From: Stagonosporopsis chrysanthemi
Taxonomy: Eukaryota; Ascomycota; Dothideomycetes; Pleosporales; Didymellaceae
Reading direction: 5' to 3'
NCBI GenBank assembly: GCA_022560025.1
Contig: JAFISE010000147.1
Location: 1-64,000 of the forward strand
DNA length: 64,000 bases
The translations under genes were made by a program, and so were the position numbers. A model generated the notes under the pieces. That model did no database searches, had not been told where the DNA came from, and saw nothing but the letters and a program-made list of their open reading frames with translations. How positions within the stretch are numbered: the first letter of the stretch is position 1; the number at the start of each line of letters is the position of its first letter. This document shows, piece by piece, positions 1-11,493 of the stretch.

Positions 1-612
1 GATTAAACGCGTTTCTATAGTTACTACAACTTTAGTAAAAGCTACCTTGTTATAGTATAGGCTTTTACAACAGCTATAAGCTTAGTAACAATCTAATTTG
101 CTTAGTTATTATTACTAGAGAGCTTGCCTAGAATAGATAAGTATAGAGTAGCTAACATAGCTTATACAGAAAAGCCTAAATAGAATTTAATAATAGTAAA
201 GAAAGACTAGAGTCTTAGAACAGATAAGAGTAAGATATATTTTATACTCTACTAAAGTTTAAACCTTTATAGTATAAGAATTCCCTTACAATTTAATAGA
301 ATTAGAGACAATCTACTTACAAAGAAGAGAGTAATATAAGAATAAGCTTAGTTCTTTAAGCTTACTTTTTACTACCTAATAACTACTTAACTTAGATCTG
401 TCTTCTAACTACTCTTTAGTACAGTCTTTTCTAAGCTCTTAGGTATAAGAGAAGAAGCTTTTACAAAGTTTAGATAGATAGTTTTAAAGTATTCTTTTGT
501 ACAAGACCTATAGTAATAGAGATCTAGTTCTGTAGTTTATCTTAGTGCTTTTATACACCTTATAGTAGATACCTATACAATTTAGACTCTTCTAGCATCT
601 TGTATTATTATA
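1..612 (+). mobile_element. 3' end of a RIP-mutated Ty3/gypsy element, cut by the window edge
   Basis: The segment is nearly co-linear with 8300-8915 and 19738-20342, and with the reverse complement of 22244-22865. It covers the end of the internal region, a polypurine stretch at 321-331, and an LTR at 335-612. The left part of the element lies outside the window. Sequence shown: heavy TpA content and no open frame. Family assignment is inferred from the complete copy at 22244-29472. The LTR abuts directly, in opposite orientation, the 5' part of another copy beginning at 613, so this element probably inserted into that one. Confidence 0.8.
335..612 (+). repeat. gypsy-family LTR (3' LTR), 278 bp
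   Basis: It starts TATAAGAATAAG right after a purine-rich tract (AAAGAAGAGAG) and ends near TTGTATTATTATA. The length, 278 bp, equals the LTRs at 2739-3016, 22244-22521 and 29195-29472. TG...CA ends appear to have decayed to TA...TA through RIP. The position after a polypurine tract marks it as a 3' LTR. Confidence 0.8.
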
Positions 613-3016
613 GGTAGTACTAGAAGTTATAAACAAAACTTAAGTAACTTTAGTATACCTTTTATATATTAAATAGTTATACTAAGGCTATATTGTTACT
701 AATACTCTTTTTATTTCTTTAGAGTATCTTGTTACTTTATATCTTGTTAGGGTTTGCCCTCTCTAAAGAGTTGTTACAAAGTTATTAATAAAAGTATTGC
801 AAGATTATATAATTAAGAGTATTTAGTAGGCTATATTAACTAAGACTTATCTATATTAAGTTATAGCTTAAAATACTTTTAATACTTAATTCTAATAATA
901 TAATCTTATAATCTAAGGTCTATAATACTAAAAAGGTAGTTGTATACCTTCTAGCTATTAACTATAAGGTATAACTATATATACTAGGTTATAAAAGAGG
1001 TAATTTAATCTTAGAAACTTTTAACTTAAACTAAGAAGAGTAGCTTTTAGATAAGTTTATAAAGTAAAGTAGAAATACAATATACAATATTAGAGTTTAA
1101 AAACAAAAATCCTTAAGTACTAGTATTAACTAAGAAGCAGAGTTAAATACTAAGCTCTTAGTTGTAAAGAATAGTAAAGGTAAGAAAATAAAGACTACTA
1201 AACAAATAAGATAGTAAGAGATTAAATAAATTATATTAGTTTAGGTCTAAGTAGCATAATCTTCTTAAGCAGGACTGTTTTCTGTAGAGATTATATTAGT
1301 CTTATTAAAGTCTGCTTTAGTATTAATAAAATCTTATTACTTTACCTTAATTTTGTATATATAAAGTACTATACAATTTTTAGTAAAGTGTCTTAGCTTT
1401 CTATATTTATAGCAAGCTCTTAGAGTTATATTTCTTTTAGATACAGGCGTATTAAAGAGTTAGCAGAGTATAAAGGTACTCTAGGTAAGATAAGTAGATT
1501 AGCTAAAAGAAAGGTAATCTTTTTAACCTGTTGTAACAGAGCTCTGTTTTACATCTAACTAGTAAGTTCTTATTAATCTTAAAGGTTGCAAAACTAAGAG
1601 TAGTAGTATAGTAAGGTTATTTTTCTTTTCTAAATTAGAAGCAGTTAAGTATTCTATTATTAAAAAGAAAGAATTATACTATTACTACTTAAAGCCTAGA
1701 TTAAGTACTTAAATACTTAGAAAGATCTTAGTCTATATATAGTAGAACTATTCTAATTAGAGTACTTTTTTTTTAATTGCTATACTAAAGAAGTAGCTCT
1801 TAAAAGAAGAAAAAGCTTCTAATTTTTTTATTTAGAGTTAATTAAAGGCTGCTTATCTTTCTATCTATATATTACTAGTAGCAAAGTATATCTTAAGGAG
1901 TATAATTATCTCTTCTATAGTATAAAAACAATCTGTCTTATTAACAAAAAAGTACTAAGGTTCTAAGTATTCTTTAGCTAATCTAGAAGTATAACCTTAG
2001 ACAAGGGCTATACAGGCATATATACTCTAATAGTAGTCTGCATTAATATTAAGTTAGTCTTAAATAGAATTATACTATTACTAGAAAGTAGAGTTGTATC
2101 TATTAGTAAGAACTTTAATATTAACGGTCTTTTTAAAGAGCTTCTTGCGTATTATAAGTACTAAGCTAGCTTTTAATAGCTACTTTATAGTAGATTAATA
2201 TAGTATACTTATTAGTAGTGTTTCTATTATAAGTAGAGAGCAATCTGCTAGATAAAGACTAGCACGTAACTAAGCAAGTTCCTGCTATAGTTAAGCTATC
2301 TCTTCTAAGAGATTATAGTAACATAGGTTTAAATTAGATCTATTGTTAGTAGAGGACAGTTATGCTAATATAGGGTCTTAAGAGCGTCTAGCCCCTAGTT
2401 AGTTCTAAGACTAAGTAGTAAGTCCTGTAGTAGTCTCTAATATTAGAGTTATATCTAAATTAAGTAGGTTATTAATAGTCTCTAAGTATCTATCTTAATG
2501 CAATCTAACATAGCTTTTCTAAAGTTAATTCTAGAGTAGTAAGTTGTTAAAAGTTCTAAACCTATAGGCTTTAGTTGTTAGAAGATCTTTAGAATCCTAA
2601 CTATAGTATAAACAATTTAAGAACTTCTATAGTTTAAGTATAATATAGACTCTAGCTGTGCTTGTATAAATAGCTAAACAAAACTATAGCAATATTATTA
2701 TAAGGCTATTACTAGCTAAAACAATTTCTAAAGTATAATATAACAATATAAGATACTAAAGAGGTTTAAATTATATAGGTATTTGCTATAAAGTATATAA
2801 GAGTACTAAGATAAACTACAAGACTAGATCTCTATTTCTATAGGTCTTGTATAGAAAGATACTTTAAAACTATCTATCTAAACTCTATAGAAGCTTTTCT
2901 TCTTATACCTAGAAGCTTAGAAAAGACTATACTAAGGAGTAGTTAGAAGACAGATCTAAGTAAAGTAGTTTTTAAGTAGTATAAAGTAGGCTTAAAGAAC
3001 TAGGCTTGTTCTTATA
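613..3016 (-). mobile_element. 5' part (LTR plus gag region) of a minus-strand RIP-mutated gypsy element
   Basis: It is homologous and co-linear with 27085-29472 of the complete element, in the same orientation. It carries the 5' LTR at 2739-3016 and a decayed CCHC zinc knuckle of the gag protein near 1374-1420. The polymerase part is missing: the element is broken at 613, where a plus-strand 3' LTR abuts it. This is most simply explained by insertion of the plus-strand element, with the other half of the target lying left of the window. Stops are dense and it cannot be coding. Confidence 0.75.
2739..3016 (-). repeat. gypsy-family LTR (5' LTR of minus-strand copy), 278 bp
   Basis: It is the reverse complement of the 335-612 LTR with RIP-type transitions and small differences. 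The outer end is ...GGCTTGTTCTTATA at 3016. It is followed by unrelated AT-rich sequence. Confidence 0.8.
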
Positions 3017-5489
3017 TTTACTTACTTCTAAGAGCTTATATAACTTAGCTTAGAAGTAGAGTAGGTTCTATTTTTAGAACTATTCTTAAAGAGCTACTTG
3101 TCTCTAACAAGCTACTCTAAGGTGTGCACAGTACTCTGCGCACAGCTAGGTAAGTAAGCTACTGCGTATTAGCTTAAACTTCTTCTTTAACTCTATAATA
3201 AGAGCTTAGAGAGAGGTTTTACCTTTATTAATAAGCTGCACTGTTATAGCTAATATAATTGCTAGCTTAACTATTATATTAACCTAGTTCTATAGCTTTT
3301 ATAAGCGCTGTACTTTAAATACCTACTTACTTGCTTTAATTTTATATTTAGCAAGCTCTTAAGTATATTGTTTAAGGCTTAACTAGGCTTAGGTAGTTAC
3401 TAAACTACGTGTTGTTTAAGTAGAGCCTGTCTCTACTAAGAAAGTAGCTTAATCTATACTCTTAAAGTTAGTAGAATAAGCTGTTGTAAAGCTCTTTCTT
3501 AGTAGATAAAGAGTATCTTTATAGATACTAGGTGCTATAAGACTGTCTAGGTTAACAAGCTCCTACACGTTTCTAAGCTGTATGTTCTAGGTTAGTTAGA
3601 TATACTAACTAGGCTAGTTACTTCTAGTCTTAAGCTAACAAGCTCTATTAGCCCTTAGCACAGCGCTACTATAGAATGCAAGCTTATTTATAATATATTT
3701 TATAAGTAGCCTAGTAGTATAGAATAAATAGTGTAAAAATTTTATTAGAGTATTAGAGTAGTGTCTAATAAGCTTAATACTAAGTGTGTAGAGAGATTTA
3801 CTATGCTTAGAAAGCTAGGCTTATAATTGTTATTAAGCTTCTAGAACTCTACTCTAGTAATTAAATTACTTAATTAGTACTTTTACTACAGATTAAATAA
3901 AATATTATTATATACAAAGAAAATATCTAGTAGTTACGTGTTTATAGCTAAGCTGCGCACGTAAGTACTTAAGTAAGAACCTTAGAGCTTCTTAGTAGTA
4001 AGCTAAATAAATAAGCACCTTATAAGTAAGCTATCTAATTAAGCTTAAGCTAACTAGCTAAGCTTGTAATATATAGATAGTTTAGTTAGTAATATCTAAC
4101 TTCTCTGCACTCTTAATACTAAGAAGCTAAGGTCTTTAACCTTAGCAATGCTTTTTTAGCCTTTTTTAAGCTATTATAGCTTATACTACTTTTCTTTAGC
4201 TTTTTTAAAGTGCTTTTACTTTCTTACTTGCTTTTTAAATCCTGTTTATACTTGTCTTACTTTTTTATAAGTTTCTTGTCTTATACTAGCTTTAGATAAT
4301 TCTTTTAATAGTATATAATATTAGTAGACTTTTTTTATCTAAGTAAGTATTATATAATAGTCTTCTAGTATTATAAATAACTGCCTTTAGATATTATTAA
4401 GTAAGGTATAGAGATAACCTATTACTTAGAGTTTAAGTCTATACGTACTACCTAACTTCTTTTAGAATAGTCTAATATAGTCTAATAACTTTGTTAGAGT
4501 ACTATAAGAAAGTATATATACTTTATTTAAAGCTTTATATACCTACTGCTTTTACTTAAAAAAAGTTCTTAGTAAGCTTAGCATAACTACTTTTATAGCT
4601 TTCTAGGTAAGTTCTTAAAGAAAGAAGATTCTCTATTAATTTACTTTGTATATATTCTAAAGAGTTATTATTACCTCTAAGATATATTATATACTAAAAT
4701 TAACCTCTTGTATATTTTATAGAAAGTAAGCTAGTAGCCTATAAAAGTACTTTTTATTGTTATACTTTTAATTATTATAGTCTGCTTTATTATGTTTTAA
4801 AAATATATATAAAGGCTTAGGTTATAAAAAGCTAGTATTTAGCACTACTAGTACTATAATAGTTACTATAAAACTATTATAGACTGTATTAAGCGCAGTT
4901 AAGTTACCTACTAAGAACCTAGCTTATAACTCTTTAAGTTACGCTATTCTAAGCTGCTTTATAGCTTGTTAATACTATACTTCTAGCTCTTGTAGTTTAA
5001 GGTCTAGCTTATTAAGAACTAGCTTCTTCTAGTCTAATATAGGCTCTTATAGGGCGTTTGTTACTACTCTACCTACTTATAAATAGTTTTAAGCTAAACT
5101 AGCTAGTTAGTTAAGATTTATTTATATAGAAGACAATAAGCCTTCTCTTAAAGCTCTTGCTATAGTTTATCTAGAGGTTTAGCTCTAAAGCCTTTAAAGC
5201 TGTCTCTCTAGAGACTCTAAAGTTAAGTCTCTTATAGTTAGGTTTACATAAAAACTTATAGTTAAATTCTAACAAGATACTTTTTTATATAAAAGTAAAC
5301 AGAATATTAAATCCTATAGTCTAGAAGTATAGAGAGGAGTAAGGTATTAAGGCAATAAGTAATACAATATCTAGAGATTAAGTATAGGTTTAATTAGTAG
5401 ACAGTAGACTGTTTGCTGCTAAGCAGGAACAGTATAGCAGACTTCTAGCCTTTATAGTAGGCTCTACTGTTTAGCCTTACAGCCTCTAT
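3017..5489. other. Unassigned RIP-mutated AT-rich DNA
   Basis: There is no gene-like open frame on either strand. The minus strand at about 4150-4400 reads as a basic, lysine/glutamine-rich stretch with TAG/TAA in place of Gln, resembling the C-terminal tail of pogo-type transposases, but this is weak. A less mutated patch at 5370-5500 has no partner elsewhere in the window that I could find. It is probably one or more decayed transposons. Confidence 0.5.
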
Positions 5490-5859
5490 AAACCTAGGAA
5501 GCTAATATTTATAAAGTGTTTTAAAGTATACTAAGCTATTAATACACTAGACAACTTAAATAGAGTAAAACTATACTTAACTTATAAGAGTTAAATAATA
5601 ATAAAAAATAATAATTATTAAGTATATACTTAAACTAAATATATAGAGATTAAGCTCTTAGCTAGTAGATATAGCTACTATAGCTAATTCTCTATATACT
5701 AAGTATAATCTAGGCTCTATTAGTATAAACTAGCCTAGTGTATTTATAAAGTATTTGCTAAAGCTTAAAGTAAAGTTAAATTATTAATATAACTATAAGT
5801 AAGCTTTTTATAAAGATTAAGAAGTTACCTAGAGCTAGTTTAGCCTGGTAGCTAACATT
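5490..5859 (-). repeat. Inverted copy of an AT-rich repeat also found at 8916-9457 and 20343-21060
   Basis: The block around 5640-5800 is the reverse complement of about 9000-9130 and 20540-20650. At about 20985-21060 a related stretch also occurs in the same orientation as here, so the repeat contains internally inverted parts. The family is unknown. It may be the interior of a DNA transposon into which gypsy elements inserted. Confidence 0.5.
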
Positions 5860-5905
5860 TATAATAATACAAGATACTAAATAAGTCTAAAGAGTATAGA
5901 TCTCT
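5860..5905 (-). repeat. Fragment (about 45 bp) of a minus-oriented gypsy LTR
   Basis: TATAATAATACAAGATAC matches the 3' end of the minus-oriented LTRs at 29195 and 2739. After about 45 bp the sequence switches to plus-strand gypsy pol sequence. It looks like the stump of an element removed or replaced by a later rearrangement. Confidence 0.5.
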
Positions 5906-7429
5906 AGCCTCTAGTTATTAGATTTATAAATATCTACTTTTATATCAAGAGTAGTTATATATAGCCTTAGACTCTTTATTATATAAGCGCTTTATCTAAA
6001 AAGCTTAAAACTAAGTATCTACTACTTGCCTAAGTATAAAGAGACTCTACTAACTGCTATTTTAATAATATTACTAGCAAGGTATAAGAGTACGCTATAA
6101 ACAATACATATAAAACTATATCTTCTATTACTATAGTTATCTAAAGTAGACCTAACTTTATAAGAACTTATATCTACTACCTATTGCTAATTAACCTATA
6201 CTGTACCTTTATATAGATTTTAAAGACTTTTAAAGAAAAAAGCGTAATATAATTAAATACTTATTATTATAAACTATTAAACAAAACAAGTAATTTTAAT
6301 CTTATACTATAAGACAATAATAATATAAAAAATAGCTTTTTTATTTATTTAATAAGTTTATTTATTTAGCTATACTCTAGACTAAGTCGTATTTAATTAC
6401 TCTAGTTTCTATTCTATTCCTAGTCTAAGTTCTATTAGATTATTAGTATTAAATTTAAACTTTCTACTATCTACTACAAAGATACTAATAGCTAAATAGA
6501 GATTATAAACAAGTATATTAACTAAAGGCTATAACTATTTATAATATACTACTTAGATAACTAGTCTAAACTACTACTACTTATAAACTATATATAGCTT
6601 TTTTTACTCTGCTCTAGTATTAAAATTACTTTCTATTAGGTACTATTAAGAAGTAGACTAAGACAGAGCTAGTAACAGAATAGATCTAATATAGATACAA
6701 CTTCTTGTAATAACCTAAACTACTAAGACCTGCTTGCTTTAGTAACCTATATATACTAAGCTTAGAAGGTAGTAAAATAAAATATAGAAAAGGTATAGTT
6801 ATAGATAAAAGTTATAAAAGACAAGTACTACAGTCTAGTTAACTAGATAGTAAGTAATAAGGTATACTTGTTAACTAGGAACTTAGCTAAAAGCTATCTT
6901 ACTTATATAAAGGTCTATTCTAGGTTCTTAAGTAGGTTAATTATTTATAGTATTTAAAACTTCTTTCTAGCTTATAAATTTATAATATCTTTGCTCTAGA
7001 TATAGTTTACAAAGATCTAGTAGACTCTTTACCTAGATAAAAAGCTCTAAAACTCTTAAATATCTTAATCTAAAAAGTTAAAAAATAAAAAGTATATAAG
7101 ATACTAGTAAGTATACTCTTATAATATTATTAAAAGTACTATGTAAGTAAAGTAGAATATAACTATAACCTAACCTAGTACTTTGCTAAGAACTTTGAAA
7201 AACGCTTTTTATAAATTAAAAGTGTTCTATAATAGTTATCTCTAGTCTTTAGAACTTCTAAAGTAGTTACTTTACTAGATTAAAGCTTAGAAATTAGATA
7301 AGTAGTTTAAAAGGTAAGTACGTCTTTGTATTAAAGAAAATAAAAGAAACTATACTATACTATAACTCTTTTAACTTAAATAAGAAAATAATAAAAGCTC
7401 TACTCTACTATATATATAGTAATTAGGCT

Positions 7430-7930
7430 ACACCTTTACTAAAATTGCTTATTTTATTCTTAGTATTACCTAGAAGAGTATTTAAATTAGCTAATACCTT
7501 TTTAGATACTAACTTCTTTAGGCTTTTGCTCTTAGTACTCTGCTATAGAGCCTTAGCTACTAGAGCCTACAGAGATACTACTGCCTACCTTAGCTCTGCT
7601 ACCTTATTACACAGAGACTTTACCTGTATAGTAAGTACTTTTATTGCTTTTACTAAGGCCTAATTAGTAATAAGCTAGACATAGTACTAATAAAGTAATA
7701 TATTAGTAGCTTACACTTCTTTAAGCTGCGCAGTTACTACTTATACTATACTTACTAAGATATAAGCTAACTAATAGAAGTTATTATTAGTAGTTTTATA
7801 AACAGCCTATATAGCTATTGCTTCTAGCTCTCTTAATCTTTATCTTTCTTCTTCTATAGCTTCTTTCTATATAATAAGATTACTATAAAAGGTATTATAC
7901 TTAGGTTGTAAATTAATTAGCCCTTATAAT
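7430..7930 (-). pseudogene. Antisense coding relic in the gypsy 3' region (copy 1)
   Basis: On the minus strand a single frame can be followed with stops only where Gln or Trp is expected. It reads KYNTFYSNLII*KEAIEEER and continues to an end resembling ISNISKALA. The same protein is recognisable at 18880-19400 (minus) and 23240-23732 (plus), always antisense to gag-pol. The protein is lysine/alanine/leucine-rich and probably coiled coil. I do not recognise its function. Confidence 0.55.
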
Positions 7931-8637
7931 AGTTAGTAAAAGTAAATAAAAAAGTAGAGATAATAATTAAACTAAACAAAGCTTTTTATTCTAAAGTATA
8001 AAATAAGGATACTTTAATAATAATATCCTATTAAAATTATATACTACTATGTTCTCTTATATAAAGGCTTAAATTAAATAAAAGTAAATAACCTAATAGG
8101 CTACTATAAAAGTACTAGAAAGAATAAGTCTTAGTATATAGACTAAGAAATAAGCCTAGTAATAGTTAGTAGTAATTAGATAAGGTTAGTTAAAGTACTT
8201 ATAGTAAGAATTAGTGTCTGTTTTAGAATAGAAATAAGCAAGGTATGTATTATTTACTTAAGAAGTACTCTGTACGTTATTTAATCTAATTAGAAAGTAG
8301 ATTAGATATGTTTCTATAGTTACTATAACTTAAGTAAAAGCTACTTTATTATAGTATAGGCTCTTATAACTGCTATAAGTCTAGTAATAATATAATTTGC
8401 TTAGTTATTATTACTAGAGAGTTTACCTAGAATAAATAAATATAAAGTAGCTAGTATAAGCTATATAGTAAAACTTAAATAGAAGTAAGTAATAGTAAAG
8501 AAAAACTAGAGACTAAGAATAATTAGAATTTACATTTATAATATACTTTCTTAAAATAAAATATTTATAGTATATAAATCTTTTTTCTTTACTACTTTAT
8601 AAGATTAAATACAATCTGCTTATAAAAAGAAAAGTAT

Positions 8638-8915
8638 TATAAGAATAAGCTTAGTTTTTAAAAGCTTACTTAATACTACTTGATAGCTACCTTACTTAGA
8701 TCTATCTTCTAACTACTCTTTAGTATAGTCTTCTCTAAGCTTCTAAGTATAAGAAGAGAAGCCTCTATAGAGTTAAAATAGATAGTTTTAAAGTATTCTT
8801 TTATATAAGACTTAAAGAAATAAGAATATAGTCTTTTAATTTATTTTAGTACTTTTATATACTTTATTAAGAATACCTATTCTTTTTATACCTTTTTAGT
8901 ATCTTGTATTATAAT
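8638..8915 (+). repeat. gypsy-family 3' LTR
   Basis: It begins TATAAGAATAAG after the purine tract AAAAAGAAAAG and is homologous to 335-612. The 3' boundary is estimated from the 278-bp family length. The next sequence is the repeat shared with 20343 onward. Confidence 0.7.
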
Positions 8916-9457
8916 AAATATTAGCTACTAGGCTAAACAAGATCTATATAACTTCTTAGTCTTTATAAAAAGCTTACTTAGAGCTTTATTTATAATTTAA
9001 CTTTACTTTAAGCTTTAGCTAATACTTTATAAATATACTAGGCTAGTTTAAACTAATAGAGCCTAGATTATACTTAGTATATAGAGAATTAGCTATAGTA
9101 GCTATATCTACTATCTAAGAGCTTAATCTCTATATAAGTCAGGTATAGTATTACTTTTTAAAGGTTGTCTAGTATATTAATAGCTATGTATACTTTAAAG
9201 CACTTTATAAATAGTTATAGTATTTTATTAAGAGAGATTTATATCTTATTTAAAATCTAAAAGTATTAGCTATATTTAAGCTTCTTAAAATATATTAATA
9301 ATAAGTTATAATTAAGATATTAGTATAGAAAGAGTACTTTAGTAAGAGCTTAGTAAAAGTAGCTTACTTACTTATTAAGTTACTTACTTATAAAGTATAT
9401 TTAAAATTAAGAATTTTAGAAAACTTTCTTTATAAAGTTATAAAGACTTAAAATTTA
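8916..9457 (+). repeat. AT-rich repeat shared with 20343-21060 (plus) and 5490-5859 (minus)
   Basis: It is homologous to the sequence that follows the 3' LTR of the second truncated gypsy at 20343, so both gypsy copies are joined to the same neighbouring repeat. It has no open frame and the family is unknown. It ends at a TRIM target site duplication (ATTTA, 9453-9457). Confidence 0.5.
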
Positions 9458-10113
9458 TATTAGAACCTAGCTTAAGCTGCTAAGCTTAATAAGCACTAAA
9501 AAGGTTAATAGTACTTATAGACTATAAGTACAGGCTTAGAGTAGTACTATATTGTTACTATTAGCCTAGGTAAGGTCTAACAGTCTAGGGCCTAATAGCT
9601 AAAGCCTAACAATATCCTCTTTCTAAGAAAGTACTTAACCTAGGTACTTAATACTAAGCCTTTTAGCAGCTAGTAGCTATAGCTAGGCTATACTAGCCTA
9701 AAGGCGCCTTAGCTTCTTATATATAAACTACTTATATAAGCAGGCTAGCTTTTAGCTAAACTTAAACCTATAAAAATAAAGTAAAAGCTTAGAAGTAGTT
9801 ATACAACTCTACTTAGACCTTAGGTTGTTTAGTAGTAGCTTAGAAGTAGTTGCTTGTCTTTCTACTTAGGCAAGCTTAAAAGCTACTACAGTGTAGCAGT
9901 ATATCTTTTTATCTTACTTAGGATTAAACTTATACTATTAAGGTAGTCTGTAAGTACTTTGTTAGAACCTAGCCTAAGCTGCTAAGCTAAATAAGTACTA
10001 AAAAGGTTAACAGTACTTATAGACTGTAAGTATAGGCTTAGAGCAGTACTATATTGTTACTGTTAGCCTAGCTAGAGTCTAACAGTCTAGGGCCTGACAG
10101 CTAAGGCCTGACA
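9458..10113 (+). mobile_element. TRIM-like miniature LTR element, copy 1 (656 bp, intact ends)
   Basis: Two direct repeats of exactly 154 bp (9458-9611 and 9960-10113) flank a 348-bp non-coding interior. The right repeat still has TG...CA ends (TGTTAGAACC...CCTGACA), while the left has TA at the start, as RIP would produce. The element is flanked on both sides by ATTTA (9453-9457 and 10114-10118), a 5-bp target duplication typical of LTR retroelements. The interior has a TATA-like stretch (TTATATATAAAC) and a repeated AGCTTAGAAGTAGTT motif but no gag or pol. This fits a terminal-repeat retrotransposon in miniature. Copies 2 and 3 are at 18221 and 21632. I see no clear tRNA primer site, and the polypurine tract is weak. 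Confidence 0.85.
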
Positions 10114-10240
10114 ATTTACTTATAATAACTCTAATAAAATATCTAAGTTTCTTAGCTAGATAAAGAGTTTTCTAGCTTTAGAGATGCTAGATTTTGCTGC
10201 TTTTACTAGTAAAAAGCGGGCGTCACGCGCACAGACACGG
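10114..10240 (+). mobile_element. Right end of a pogo/Fot1-like DNA transposon with terminal inverted repeat
   Basis: The terminal GGGCGTCACGCGCACAGACACGG at 10218-10240 is the inverse complement of the left end of the element at 15325, and it is followed by TA (10241-10242), the target of Tc1/mariner-pogo elements. The inner part (ACTCTAATAAAATATCT) resembles the corresponding part near 29655. AT-rich mutated sequence stops here and normal GC composition begins, so the transposon end defines the island edge. The other end of this element is not in the window. Confidence 0.7.
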
Positions 10241-10587
10241 TAAGCCCTTGCTTGTTGCGGCATCGCAATGATGTGGGTAGCCAATGTGGAGCTGCAGAAA
10301 CTCACATCAGCGTACCTCGTAAGCCTGCCTCTTTGCCGGACAACTTCTCGCATTGGCGCTGCGCCGAGATAGTTATCATGCAAGATTCAAACGCATGATC
10401 AATGGAGTTGTGGCTTGAAATGCAAGGGTGCCGTTGAGAGGCTGCGTGTGCCCCGCATCAGGACGAGCCGCGAATCAAAGCAGATCTGACTGAAGCCGTT
10501 GATATCTTGCTTGAAAAGGAGGAATGATACAAAGCCAGTGTCCATCAGCTATTAACGAGATGTAGTCCATTTCATATATAACGCCCT
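10241..10587. other. Intergenic gap after the transposon edge
   Basis: There are 347 bp of normal composition between the transposon terminus and the stop codon of the hemerythrin-like gene. It would be the 3' flank of that gene. A short open frame on the minus strand (10156-10383) runs into the transposon terminus and is not credible. Confidence 0.7.
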
Positions 10588-11493
10588 TCACGACTTCAGT
10601 TCTCCTCCTTCACCCGCACTCAGCGCATACAGCTTCCTCGGAACGCCCGCCGCATCACAGCTCGTAAACTTCCACCACGCCCAATTCCAGCTCCCCGCCA
10701 CATTAATCAATCCCCACCGAATAGGCGATGGCATGGGTGGCCAGTTAGCCCACCTCCCCTGCTCATACGTAGCATCCAAATTCATCAGGAAGAACGGCAC
10801 AACATCCGTGGTCCCAGCCTTTGTCACGGTACTTTTGCCCCACGCTTTGAACACTGCGGCTGCTTGGTCTGCTTCCTGCGAACCATGTGCTGGTGCTGAG
10901 GGTAGAGAAGCAAAGGAGGCGATACATGCAATCTCGGAATGGAAGTGGTGTTCAAAAGGCACTTGGAAGGTGCGCATTATCCTACACAACTCTTGGCCGT
11001 CAAATTTGGAGGGAGAGGGAAGGTGTGAGAGGTAGGTTTTGTATGCGCCCAGGCCTTGAAGGAAGGATTCATGCTCTTTATGTGTTTCGCCCCAGATGTC
11101 AGCGTCTTTCCCGTGCAAGACGTCGACAACTTTCGGGAAGAGCTCGGCTTCTTCGTCGTCGTGATGGGATTTCACGAATTTGTACCATGTGAGTGCGTAG
11201 CCGACGAATGCGGGTTTGTCTTCGGGTTTGACGTGCGGTGCCTGCAAGTATACCGAGTTGTAGCCGCGGAGAATGGCGTTGTGGATGTGAGCCATGTGAG
11301 TTGCACCTGTCGTAAATATATCTGTCTTGTTTGTTGCATATTGTGGTGTAGTAACAAGTTTGCATGGCTGATCTGCCCATGGGCTCTTTTGACTTGGCAT
11401 TGTGGTCATCATGAACGGTGTGCGTCGAAGGAAGAGAGCAACAAATGCAGCCTGGAATATTAAAATCAAGGCAAACTGATTGGTGCGAGACAT
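10588..11493 (-). CDS. Hemerythrin-like (HHE cation-binding domain) protein
   Basis: This 301-residue protein carries an HHE/hemerythrin-type four-helix domain at about residues 60-200. Metal-ligand candidates are spread along the helices: H in GATHMAHIHNAIL, HH and E in SHHDDEEAELFP, H and E in ETHKEHESF, and HH/H in FEHHFHSEI. Hemerythrin domains bind a di-iron centre; in fungi most such proteins are uncharacterised. The N-terminus has a hydrophobic stretch (FALILIFQAAFVALFL) that could be a signal anchor or an over-extended start. A later Met (MMTTMPSQ) would give a cytosolic form. The C-terminal third is Trp-rich (WANWPPM, WNWAWW). No intron is needed. It is the first gene beyond the transposon island. 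Confidence 0.8.
   Translation of the reverse strand: MSRTNQFALILIFQAAFVALFLRRTPFMMTTMPSQKSPWADQPCKLVTTPQYATNKTDIFTTGATHMAHIHNAILRGYNSVYLQAPHVKPEDKPAFVGYALTWYKFVKSHHDDEEAELFPKVVDVLHGKDADIWGETHKEHESFLQGLGAYKTYLSHLPSPSKFDGQELCRIMRTFQVPFEHHFHSEIACIASFASLPSAPAHGSQEADQAAAVFKAWGKSTVTKAGTTDVVPFFLMNLDATYEQGRWANWPPMPSPIRWGLINVAGSWNWAWWKFTSCDAAGVPRKLYALSAGEGGELKS

Larger units (their letters stand above)
5906..8915 (+). mobile_element. 5'-truncated RIP-mutated gypsy element: integrase, 3' region and 3' LTR
   Basis: The plus strand reads through RIP stops as a Ty3/gypsy integrase. The region around 6460-6600 gives a decayed HPQTDGQTE-like stretch (YKDTNS*IEIINKYIN) followed by the LLPLAEFAYN-type block. 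It aligns with 16740-18000 and with the minus strand of 24000-25250. RT and gag are absent. Downstream lie an antisense coding relic (7430-7930), a purine tract and the LTR (8638-8915). An intact TRIM target site sits at about 7426-7432. Confidence 0.75.

Noticed and set aside
7445..7663. 72-codon plus-strand open frame with Leu/Thr-rich product
   Set aside because: It is the open strand opposite the decayed antisense gene of the gypsy element; a near copy at 18880-19098 has the same explanation. RIP removes stops on one strand while creating them on the other.
10156..10383. 75-codon minus-strand open frame
   Set aside because: It spans the transposon terminus and island edge and has no protein character.
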